This document shows positions 1 to 6,986 of a stretch of DNA of 17,814 bases, one piece after another. How positions within the stretch are numbered: position 1 is the first letter of the stretch; every line of letters begins with the position of its first letter. The position numbers were made by a program, and so were the translations under genes. The notes beneath the pieces were generated by a model. It was not told where the DNA came from, did no database searches, and saw only the letters and a program-made list of their open reading frames with translations. The DNA is taken from contig OMQI01000076.1 of assembly GCA_900313185.1 (NCBI GenBank), positions 1-17,814 of the forward strand, given 5' to 3'. Source of the DNA: an uncultured Rhodospirillaceae bacterium. GTDB lineage: Bacteria; Pseudomonadota; Alphaproteobacteria; RF32; CAG-239.

Positions 1-552
1 AAACTTATACATCAGTAAAAATGCTAATACAGATATAATAATAAATCTACACCAATCTATCTGCATTCCTGCCGGTAAATTAAGTTCCTGTTTATACCAT
101 ATATATGGGTCACCTTGATTTGATGATATATATAATTTATTACCTTTTATTTCATACTTATCTATCTGATTCTTATTAAATTCATTGTAGTTCAGTTTTA
201 CATTTTTACCACCTTTTACTTGCAAATCGGATATTACTACTTCTCCAGGATTACTACCTATGTCTAAACGAATTTTGACAACCCTTTCAATCGGCAACAA
301 TATTTCTATTTTTTGACTTCCTGATTTTATATTCTTTCTTACAGAATGCTTCTCATCCATACCTTGCCCTTTTGCTTCGGTATAAAATACTTGATAATTT
401 ATATCTTTCTTTGCCTCGGCATTAAAAGATACTATAACCGCTTTATTACTCCATAATGCTGACGTAAAATATAATACCAATCCGGTCAGCAATACAGCTA
501 ATCCGCATTGTATGTAGTGTTTCTTGGATATCTTCTTTATCGACTTTATCAT
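1..552 (-). CDS. Partial membrane protein, TM-beta-TM domain (N-terminus of probable AlgX-like paralog)
   Basis: The frame is open from an ATG at 552 to the window edge (184 codons, C-terminus missing). It starts MIKSIKKISKKHYIQCG and has a transmembrane segment at about 15-33. A probably extracytoplasmic part follows, with the signatures KDINYQVFYTE and DPYIWYKQELNL, then IDWCRFIIISVLAF opening a second transmembrane helix at the edge. The same order of motifs makes up residues 1-185 of the 568-aa protein at 3782-5488 and nearly all of the small protein at 5554-6138. The missing part may therefore be another AlgX-like SGNH domain, or the protein may end after the second helix. An AAGGGA Shine-Dalgarno lies 10 nt before the ATG, closely resembling the leader of the giant gene. 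I do not recognise the beta-rich domain as a named family. Confidence 0.85.
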   Translation of the reverse strand, partial: MIKSIKKISKKHYIQCGLAVLLTGLVLYFTSALWSNKAVIVSFNAEAKKDINYQVFYTEAKGQGMDEKHSVRKNIKSGSQKIEILLPIERVVKIRLDIGSNPGEVVISDLQVKGGKNVKLNYNEFNKNQIDKYEIKGNKLYISSNQGDPYIWYKQELNLPAGMQIDWCRFIIISVLAFLLMYKF

Positions 553-596
553 CTTATTTCAGTCCCTTACTATTTCTAAAGTCATTTCCTTTTTCA

Positions 597-689
597 GTCA
601 TCCCGCACTTGATGCGGGATCTTTGCCGCTTTTCTGTGAGATACCGGACTAAATCCGGTATGACAACATTGCGGTGGCCGGTATGACAG
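597..689. repeat. Dispersed palindromic repeat cluster in the 553-779 intergenic region
   Basis: The 227-bp gap between two genes holds three units. A first palindrome at 600-620 has arms ATCCCGCA and TGCGGGAT. A second at 641-660 has arms ATACCGGA and TCCGGTAT around CTAA, preceded by GAG. A half-unit follows at 672-689 (CGGTGGCCGGTATGACAG). Bases 637-664 recur exactly at 12471-12498 and bases 672-689 recur exactly at 12412-12429, both inside the giant glycosyltransferase gene. Palindromes of this look are scattered through many alphaproteobacterial genomes (general knowledge). No U-tract follows the stems, so it does not read as a simple terminator. Confidence 0.8.
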
Positions 690-728
690 AAAAATGATGC
701 CCGTATAACTTTTTTTATTTTCCAAATA

Positions 729-765
729 CTTACCACACTATTGCCATATTGCAAGCGAAATTTAT
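729..765 (-). repeat. 37-nt direct repeat, copy 2 (after the GT39-like gene)
   Basis: On the minus strand this element contains GCTTGCAATAT and GTGTGGTAAG. It matches bases 2406-2442 at about 29 of 37 positions in the same orientation. It begins exactly 14 nt after the stop codon of the GT39-like gene, and the other copy begins exactly 14 nt after the stop codon of the preceding gene. The two copies therefore bracket the GT39-like gene. Confidence 0.65.
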
Positions 766-779
766 GCTTATACAACACT

Positions 780-2384
780 CTAATATTCATTAGTTAAATC
801 ATTCGTATCTTGCACCGATATATCCGTATGCTCTATATTATGTTCAATTAAACATACCCACTCAAAATCAAATCTTTTACAATCCAAAGATAATGGAATA
901 TCATTTTCCGTGGTATATTTATCAATATCATTTCTAATTTCTTCGACTGTGTTATATGGCAGTAACAACCATATTTTATTTTTATCGGATTTTTTAAGTT
1001 GTTGTTCCATAACCGGTAACCATTCCCCATTTTCTATTTTTATCGGTATAAGATCGCTTTTATCTACGTTCAAAAGATAATATTTTTCAATGTAGGTATT
1101 AGGAAGTAAAAACCGGTGATGAAGCACAGTCTCGCCCGAAACATAATTTTCAGAAATAAATTCCAATGCGGAGCGTGGATATTCATTATTAGGGTATAAA
1201 TAGATAGGCAATGAAATTTTCGCCATTTCAATAATGACAATTATAAAAGTACATATTACAGCATTAATGTGTATTATTTTTTTCAAGCTTTTGTTTATAC
1301 GCAGCAACCGATACAACAAACAAGATAAAAGCAACGGTATAACAACCATCCAATAAAAAATGAACCTTTCCAAAGCAGGATAAACATGCAAATAAGAGAA
1401 AAAACAATGTACTCCTATTAAGCAACCGGAAAGAAATACCGGAAATTTATTTTTCAAAAAGAACATACTGAAAAAGCCCAGAAGAAAAAATACCATCGGT
1501 ATTTTGCCATAATAAAAGTATATATCTTTATCTATTAACGTAATTGCATTTGATATTGTCAAAAACGCATCGTAGTATACCTGCCAAAAATTTTTCATAT
1601 ACGACTGTGCGGGATGATTATATAAAAAAACAAAATAATACCCCAGCAACATCAGTAAAATTACGCCATATTGCAACACATAGAAACGCAATTGTTTAGT
1701 AAATAAAAAGCTCTTAACATCATATCTGCATAATCTGAATAACTCCCATCCATCCCACAAAGCTATCGGTAAGATAACAAAACATATCGTATAGGAATTC
1801 CAGATTCCCAAAGTTGCCAAAAATATCATAAACAGGCATTGTTGCAAATTCCACTTATTTCTCGGTTTTGACCAAAAATACAGCAATAAAACAGCATAAA
1901 ACAGTTCGCAAATATATTGTTTTACTTCGGAAGTATAATAAATAAACACCGGATTCAAAACCAACAATGCATAGGCAAATAAGGCAATAATTTTGGATTT
2001 GGTTATATTTATGATTAACGGATAATAAAGGATAACAACTCCCAAACCGCAACATAACGGATAAATGCGTAAGACATAATCAGTTAAACTGTCATTAAAT
2101 GGTGATAAATTTAACATTAATTTTTCAATTAATAAAAACATTATCGGAGACACTTGACTGATATCCAACGGCTTGAACAATCCATAAAAATCTCGGATTA
2201 TCAAATTGTGCGCCAAGCATAGCTCATCGTACCATAATCCGTCTCTGCAGATAAACTGATAAATCAACGCACAGGTTGCAAATATACCGACAGAAATCAC
2301 CAACAATAAAGTTATAGAACTTTTCGCCAAATATCCTTGAGTTATGTTTCCTAATGATTTTAGCATTTTCTTTGAAGTTTCCAC
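780..2384 (-). CDS. GT39-like (GT-C fold) integral membrane glycosyltransferase
   Basis: A very hydrophobic protein with about ten or more predicted membrane helices, ending in a soluble tail of roughly 130 residues. After the first helix (about 23-45) the first outer loop carries GLWYDELCLA with D53 and E54. This is the acidic pair typical of GT-C enzymes of the PMT/ArnT type (GT39), which transfer a sugar from a polyprenyl-phosphate donor on the outer face of the membrane. QVSPIMFLLIEKL (77-89) matches the helix that usually follows. The natural job here would be adding a sugar to the lipid-linked or exported glycan; donor and acceptor cannot be read from sequence. The listed start is GTG at 2384, with an in-frame TAG further upstream. 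An ATG six codons later (2366) is nearly as likely, as neither has a strong Shine-Dalgarno. The gene is bracketed by a 37-nt direct repeat. Confidence 0.85.
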   Translation of the reverse strand: METSKKMLKSLGNITQGYLAKSSITLLLVISVGIFATCALIYQFICRDGLWYDELCLAHNLIIRDFYGLFKPLDISQVSPIMFLLIEKLMLNLSPFNDSLTDYVLRIYPLCCGLGVVILYYPLIINITKSKIIALFAYALLVLNPVFIYYTSEVKQYICELFYAVLLLYFWSKPRNKWNLQQCLFMIFLATLGIWNSYTICFVILPIALWDGWELFRLCRYDVKSFLFTKQLRFYVLQYGVILLMLLGYYFVFLYNHPAQSYMKNFWQVYYDAFLTISNAITLIDKDIYFYYGKIPMVFFLLGFFSMFFLKNKFPVFLSGCLIGVHCFFSYLHVYPALERFIFYWMVVIPLLLSCLLYRLLRINKSLKKIIHINAVICTFIIVIIEMAKISLPIYLYPNNEYPRSALEFISENYVSGETVLHHRFLLPNTYIEKYYLLNVDKSDLIPIKIENGEWLPVMEQQLKKSDKNKIWLLLPYNTVEEIRNDIDKYTTENDIPLSLDCKRFDFEWVCLIEHNIEHTDISVQDTNDLTNEY

Positions 2385-2405
2385 AAGTCTTAATTCAGCA
2401 TAAAG

Positions 2406-2442
2406 CCTACCACATCGTCCCTATATTGCAAGCAAAATTTAT
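2406..2442 (-). repeat. 37-nt direct repeat, copy 1 (before the GT39-like gene)
   Basis: Partner of 729-765, in the same orientation, with GCTTGCAATAT identical and about eight mismatches over 37 positions. It lies in the 72-bp gap between the 428-aa AlgX-like gene and the GT39-like gene and starts 14 nt after the former's stop. It could be a remnant of recombination that brought in the GT39-like gene, or a duplicated 3'-end regulatory sequence. Confidence 0.65.
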
Positions 2443-2456
2443 ATTGACGGTACTTA

Positions 2457-3743
2457 TCAATTATCCACATTTGGATTATTGGGAAATTCCAGAGTTAAAA
2501 AGCGCGGTAAAAAGCGCTCGGTAGTTTCCACAATAAAAATATCCGGAATGTTATCATAAAATACCCTTACAATATCTTCCGGAAAAAAGAAGTCTCCACC
2601 CTCTCCGAAAAATACCCTATCTACCTTCGAAAACGTTTCAAACAAATACCTCGCATACCCCACCGAAAAACTATCACCTATTATAAACAATTTCAATTTG
2701 TTGTTGATATTTGTATTTTCTCCTCTTAGGCAGTCAATATAGTATTTGTAGTATTTTTTATCTACGCAAATATTGAAATCATCAATGTACTTAAACTCTT
2801 TATGTCTGCCAGATTTCATTCGCAATATTTTATTTTTGAAATTAGATTTTGCATATCTTGGAAGCACAACAAATTCTTTATATATATCTATATCTGTTCC
2901 GGCTTTTTCTATATCATCAGAAATATCTGTATCAAAATCATCCGGAGTTAATATATCTAAATCAGGATAATCTTGTTTTATTGCATTTACCAAAAAATAA
3001 TATTCATAGAAAGTACCAATATTACTCATATGCGTGCCTGTTTTGAAAAAAACAGTATTCTTCTTTTTTATTTCTTCAAATTTATTTCTAAAATTCAGAA
3101 TCTTAATTTGCGGATATTTGGAGTGCATATACTCAATAAGTTGTTCCAAACGAGATACTTTACCGACTTTTTTCATATATGACGGATAATATTCAGGGTA
3201 CATACTTTCTTTATCATTGCTTAGCATAAAATATACATTTTTAACCCCAGCTTTTTGGGCATTATTAACAAATTTATTTATATTTTCGCCGATAATTTTC
3301 AATTGTTTTGCATCAAATAAATCATTATTTTGGAACATTTTTATATGATTATCCCACTTCAACCACAAAAAACCGTTTTGCCCGACCATAGCCTTATGAT
3401 TTTCGCCCTGTGGATTTATATAGAACTTTATGTAATTGTATAAATAATTCATCGCATCTCTGCCAAAAAAGTGGTCATTATACCAAGCGTCAAATTGTGT
3501 TCCGTAATTATTTCCGTCTTCATCATAAATTGAAATATGCGGTTTTTGAGCAAGCATACGATTTTCTTGCTCGGACTTTTCAGCGTCAGAAATATGGCTC
3601 ATTGGAACAAACAACAGCGCAAAAAACACAGTTATCATAAATAAATCTGTCAATGAATATTGCTTATTCTTATTAAAACAGCGCCAACATAAAACAAACT
3701 TGTATATCGATAAAAATAACAATACCGATATTATAATAAGCAA
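2457..3743 (-). CDS. AlgJ/AlgX-like SGNH acetyltransferase paralog with altered DxH motif
   Basis: The protein has two N-terminal membrane helices (about 1-20 and 33-50) and then a periplasmic AlgX/AlgJ-type SGNH domain. The domain entry is MSHISDAEKSEQENRMLA (48-65), then FDAWYNDHFFGRD (84-96) and VGQNGFLWL, all typical of this family, which O-acetylates polysaccharides in the periplasm. The serine block IIGDSFSVG gives S358. In AlgX an Asp-x-His pair precedes this serine; here the matching site reads KTGTHMS with G236-T-H238, so the usual Asp is Gly. Activity is therefore uncertain. The start is odd: the listed codon is TTG, yet the bases just upstream read in frame as ETQIDWC, matching IDWC of the paralogs, with no ATG, GTG or TTG before the in-frame stop. 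A GAGG sits 5 nt before an ATA codon there, so a rare ATA start is possible. The gene lies 38 bp downstream of its paralog. Confidence 0.82.
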   Translation of the reverse strand: MLIIISVLLFLSIYKFVLCWRCFNKNKQYSLTDLFMITVFFALLFVPMSHISDAEKSEQENRMLAQKPHISIYDEDGNNYGTQFDAWYNDHFFGRDAMNYLYNYIKFYINPQGENHKAMVGQNGFLWLKWDNHIKMFQNNDLFDAKQLKIIGENINKFVNNAQKAGVKNVYFMLSNDKESMYPEYYPSYMKKVGKVSRLEQLIEYMHSKYPQIKILNFRNKFEEIKKKNTVFFKTGTHMSNIGTFYEYYFLVNAIKQDYPDLDILTPDDFDTDISDDIEKAGTDIDIYKEFVVLPRYAKSNFKNKILRMKSGRHKEFKYIDDFNICVDKKYYKYYIDCLRGENTNINNKLKLFIIGDSFSVGYARYLFETFSKVDRVFFGEGGDFFFPEDIVRVFYDNIPDIFIVETTERFLPRFLTLEFPNNPNVDN

Positions 3744-3781
3744 ACACCAATCTATTTGAGTTTCTGCTATTATGTCACCCT

Positions 3782-5488
3782 CTAATTTTCTTTACTTAAG
3801 TTACCAAGTTCGCTTATATTATCCGCAATAATGGATAATATTAAAATATCCGGTTTATGTTCAAGAATATACTGCTTATATCGTTTCATCAGCTTATACT
3901 CATCTTCCGCTTTGACACCCTTCACGGTATTAAAGCGCAAATATCTTAATTCTCTGAAACTATACGGCAAAAATTGCAAAAAATTTTCATTATTACTGGT
4001 ACCCGCCAAAATAACTTTCAAATCATTCGGCGAATTTTCATTATAAAACTCTTTTATTTTGTAATTTTCTATATCTATTACATTGGGAGACACCTCTCCG
4101 ACAGACGCTATTTCATAATATTTATACTCATCATCATCTGAAATATTCATATCCATAATGGTATCGTTATCCTTAAACTCTCGATTCCAATCATTTCGGA
4201 TTTTATGAGAATATGAAATTGCATAGTCTTTTTCAGTCAGCAACGGTACATTGGCAAAATCTTTTTCAATATTCTTTATCAGTAACTTGTACCCGTTATA
4301 TGCACCCCACTCTGTCCAATGATGGTCTCTTTTGAAGAACACATAGTCTTTTTCCGCAGCTTTTTTCAATACGTCTAACGAATATACAACCGGAAAATCG
4401 GCATTTTTTTGCAAATAATCAATATAATCACCATATATTCTGTGTTCATCTATTGCGTATATTAAGTTAGATTTAACATAAATATCCGTTTTGTGAGGAA
4501 TGATAAATAAGTAAAATTTAGCTCCGTTTGCCTTGGCAAAGTTATTAATTTCTTCCAAAGCATTAAAGATTTCCTTTTTCTTTTCGTCCGCCAGCTCTTC
4601 ACCTAAGGCAGATTTATGAAAAATCCATTTTGTTTTTTGATTGTAATACGTAATATTGCTCAACAAAATATTGTTCATTCTTTCAACTAGACGATGCAAT
4701 CCCAACAATTCATCTCTGCCGAAAAAATGGTCACTAAACCACGCATTAAATTGTTCGCCGTAACTCTTTTTATTTTCGTTATAAATTGAAATTTGCGGTT
4801 TTGTAGCAAGCATACGAAACTCTTTTTCCGACCTTCTGGCATCGGATATATGGCTCATCGGCAAAAATAACAACGCAAAAAACACCGCTATCAATATTAC
4901 ATCTATCTTGGAATATCGTTCATCTACCAGATATTTTGTTAACTTGAACACAAAAAATAACGCCAAAACCGTAATAATAATCAGGCGACACCAGTCTATC
5001 CTGTTATTACGAACCAGATTAAGGTCTTTTTTGTATGTTATATAAGGATTATCCTTATACGAGTATATTATAAATTTACCATCTTGAACCGTAGAAAAGT
5101 CTATCTCATTTTTGGCGAATTCATTATATTCAAGATCTAATCTGCCAGTGCCTTTTATCTGAATGTCTGATATTTCCAACCTTTCCGGCATACTACCGAA
5201 AGCCAAACGCAATTTTGCGATTTTTCCAATCGGCAAACCGATTTTCACTTTTTGCAAGCCGTCTATAACATATTTTTTTATCGATTGTTTTTCATTAAAA
5301 TCTTGTTCGGGAGTTTCGGTGTAAAATATCTGATATTGAATATTTTTATCTGCTTGAGCGTTAAATGACAGTACAATTCCCCTATACCACACCGCCGAAG
5401 TGAAATACAGAATCACCACGGTTAACAATACGGTCAATACATATTGTATCCTCTGTTTCCGTAATATATCGTTCAACGCTTTTAACAT
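3782..5488 (-). CDS. Membrane-anchored AlgJ/AlgX-like O-acetyltransferase with N-terminal beta domain
   Basis: Domain order: a membrane helix at about 15-33; a beta-rich domain at about 40-163 (DKNIQYQIFYTE, DNPYITYKKDLNL); IDWCRLIIITVLAL starting helix 2 (167-184); helix 3 (195-212); and an SGNH domain from about 213 to the end. That domain has MSHISDARRSEKEFRMLA, FNAWFSDHFFGRDE and a catalytic-type D388-H-H390 in FFKRDHHW. The serine block reads LAGTSNNENF, so the usual GDS is GTS with S498 kept. DxH before Ser is the AlgX order. The family transfers acetyl groups to exported polysaccharide, usually with an MBOAT protein such as AlgI; none is in the window. The 428-aa paralog follows directly and lacks the beta domain. 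The ATG at 5488 has only a weak AAGAG-type ribosome site. The fusion of the beta domain to the SGNH domain is unusual in my experience. Confidence 0.85.
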   Translation of the reverse strand: MLKALNDILRKQRIQYVLTVLLTVVILYFTSAVWYRGIVLSFNAQADKNIQYQIFYTETPEQDFNEKQSIKKYVIDGLQKVKIGLPIGKIAKLRLAFGSMPERLEISDIQIKGTGRLDLEYNEFAKNEIDFSTVQDGKFIIYSYKDNPYITYKKDLNLVRNNRIDWCRLIIITVLALFFVFKLTKYLVDERYSKIDVILIAVFFALLFLPMSHISDARRSEKEFRMLATKPQISIYNENKKSYGEQFNAWFSDHFFGRDELLGLHRLVERMNNILLSNITYYNQKTKWIFHKSALGEELADEKKKEIFNALEEINNFAKANGAKFYLFIIPHKTDIYVKSNLIYAIDEHRIYGDYIDYLQKNADFPVVYSLDVLKKAAEKDYVFFKRDHHWTEWGAYNGYKLLIKNIEKDFANVPLLTEKDYAISYSHKIRNDWNREFKDNDTIMDMNISDDDEYKYYEIASVGEVSPNVIDIENYKIKEFYNENSPNDLKVILAGTSNNENFLQFLPYSFRELRYLRFNTVKGVKAEDEYKLMKRYKQYILEHKPDILILSIIADNISELGNLSKEN

Positions 5489-5510
5489 TTTCAGCTCTTG
5501 TGAGTGAATA

Positions 5511-5540
5511 TATCATAAGCCCCGAAAGGGGCTTATGATA
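5511..5540. other. Perfect 13-bp inverted repeat hairpin between two genes of the operon
   Basis: The arms TATCATAAGCCCC and GGGGCTTATGATA pair perfectly around a 4-nt loop (GAAA on the + strand). The hairpin occupies the 65-bp gap between the small membrane protein and the 568-aa gene. On the transcribed strand no U-run follows (the next bases are TATTCACTC), so a classical intrinsic terminator is not supported. A processing, stability or attenuation site is more likely. This is the only strong structure found between the tightly packed genes. Confidence 0.7.
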
Positions 5541-5553
5541 ATCAGGATATTTA

Positions 5554-6138
5554 TTACTTTTTCTTTCTGTTAATGAGCATTGCCAGCAAGAAAGCAACGA
5601 TAAACGAACCACCGGCAATCAAGCCCATACGAAGCCAATCATAATCATCACCAGGATAAATTTCCAACTTTTCGGTAGTAACAATGTATGGGTCAACGTG
5701 ATCTGAAACTATAGTCAAAGAGCCATCTTCATTTACTGTATGTTCTTTTATATTCATATACTTGTAATTATCAAAATCTGTAAATTCTACAGTCTCATTA
5801 CCAGAAACTTTAAGTTTTTTGATAGTTAATTTCCCTGATTTAGATCCCGGATCCAAGCGAAAACTTTTAACTACTTCTGTTGGCAATATTATCTTAACAC
5901 AGTTTGAACCAGCTTTAATATTTTGTAATTCAGTATTTCTATAATGATTAGAATCATCGGTATAAAATACCTGATAATTAATGTCCTTTTCGCTATCTGC
6001 GTGGAAAGTCACTCTGATATTAGTATCGTGCCAATAACTATAACTTGCTGCCGTGGCTATCACTGCAACCACCGCACCGCAAATCATATTCATCAACGTT
6101 TTGTTTGTTTTTTTAGTTTCTATTTTAGTTTTTTCCAT
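5554..6138 (-). CDS. Small two-pass membrane protein, stand-alone TM-beta-TM domain
   Basis: The protein is 194 aa from the chosen ATG at 6138. An upstream in-frame TTG at 6156 is possible but worse, because AAAGGA (6148-6153) stands 9 nt before the ATG and would lie inside the longer frame. A helix near the N-terminus (MICGAVVAVIATAASY) is followed by a probably extracytoplasmic beta-rich domain with KDINYQVFYTD and VDPYIVTTEKLEIYP. Then comes YDWLRMGLIAGGSF into a second helix, and the protein ends RKKK. This is the same domain as residues 1-185 of the 568-aa protein and of the partial protein at 1-552, here without an SGNH domain. Function is unknown. A role as scaffold or accessory for the AlgX-like enzymes is inference from the fusion. 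It lies 23 bp after the SDR gene. Confidence 0.85.
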   Translation of the reverse strand: MEKTKIETKKTNKTLMNMICGAVVAVIATAASYSYWHDTNIRVTFHADSEKDINYQVFYTDDSNHYRNTELQNIKAGSNCVKIILPTEVVKSFRLDPGSKSGKLTIKKLKVSGNETVEFTDFDNYKYMNIKEHTVNEDGSLTIVSDHVDPYIVTTEKLEIYPGDDYDWLRMGLIAGGSFIVAFLLAMLINRKKK

Positions 6139-6161
6139 TTTATTTTTTCCTTTCAATTTAT

Positions 6162-6986
6162 CTAAATCATTGTTCTGTATTTATCCAATATTTTCCTACA
6201 TTGCAACAAATATTTATCTATATCATCTTCAGAAATTGACAATCCGGTTGCTTTTAATAATTTTTCATTATTCAAAACAAACTGGTCTTGCTTTTCTTTA
6301 TCATTACCCTGCAATATCAGATTTTCTTTTCCGACATATCCTGCAAGCACTTTTTCAACACTTGTACCTAATCCGGAGGAAATGTTATAAGTACCAGTTA
6401 CATTATTTTCAATCAACGAAGCGATTGCATGATGTAAAAAGCTTTTCGGTATAAAATCTTTAATTGCATCCGCATTTTGCGTAACAATCAATTTACCGGT
6501 TTGAATATAATTTTCACATATCCAACCTATAAATGTTTTATACCCAGTTCTTTGCACCGGTTCCCCCAATATATTGGCGATTCGTAAAATCAATAATCTG
6601 TCACCCAATATTTTGTATAATTCTTTTTCTACCTTTACTTTATTTATCGAATAAAAATCGAATCCTTCCGCTTTATCCATTTCTTTATGAACCACACAAT
6701 CATTTGTTGTACCATAAACCTTGCGAGAACTCATAAATACATACTTAGCATTAGAATCTTTAATAGCAGTTGCAATTTGGGTATCAAGAACTTCAGAACA
6801 ATCCATATCTCTTTTCATAAAATCAGGATGAATTGCAAAACAAATAACATAATCAGCCTGTTTCATCAAATCAACATTTTGTTGCCACGTATTGAATTCC
6901 AGAAAACTGATATTAGCCTGACCAAACTGCTTATCAATTCCGTTTGCCAAATAGCTGTCTGAGCCTATTATAACTATATTGCGCAT
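6162..6986 (-). CDS. Extended SDR family NAD-dependent sugar epimerase/dehydratase/reductase
   Basis: A 274-aa Rossmann-fold protein of the NAD-dependent epimerase/dehydratase type. The nucleotide-binding loop is IGSDSYLANG (7-16), a variant of the usual GxxGxxG in which the later glycines are replaced. The catalytic features are present: SS at 86-87 (FMSSRKVYG), Y112 and K116 in YSINK, and LRIANILGEP, the usual substrate-side loop. GTYNISSG near 198 is typical of nucleotide-sugar enzymes. Length fits a 4-reductase or short epimerase; substrate cannot be assigned. The ATG at 6986 overlaps the end of the giant glycosyltransferase gene by 13 bp. GGAGG in the last codons of that gene acts as its ribosome site, so the two are probably translationally coupled. 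Confidence 0.88.
   Translation of the reverse strand: MRNIVIIGSDSYLANGIDKQFGQANISFLEFNTWQQNVDLMKQADYVICFAIHPDFMKRDMDCSEVLDTQIATAIKDSNAKYVFMSSRKVYGTTNDCVVHKEMDKAEGFDFYSINKVKVEKELYKILGDRLLILRIANILGEPVQRTGYKTFIGWICENYIQTGKLIVTQNADAIKDFIPKSFLHHAIASLIENNVTGTYNISSGLGTSVEKVLAGYVGKENLILQGNDKEKQDQFVLNNEKLLKATGLSISEDDIDKYLLQCRKILDKYRTMI

Noticed and set aside
600..620. Intrinsic terminator for the GT39-like gene
   Set aside because: The stem is good but no U-run follows on the transcribed strand, and the same kind of palindrome is a dispersed repeat.
554..790. A 78-codon minus-strand open frame in the gap after the GT39-like gene
   Set aside because: It runs through the palindromic repeats, has no conserved protein features, and is explained by the repeat sequence and the 37-nt direct repeat.
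5554..6156. TTG at 6156 as start of the small membrane protein
   Set aside because: AAAGGA lies between this TTG and the ATG at 6138 at proper distance from the ATG, so the shorter form is preferred.
6053..6454. A 133-codon + strand open frame, and a 127-codon one at 13181-13564
   Set aside because: Both lie fully opposite well-supported genes and show no family motifs, only the composition expected from the antisense strand.
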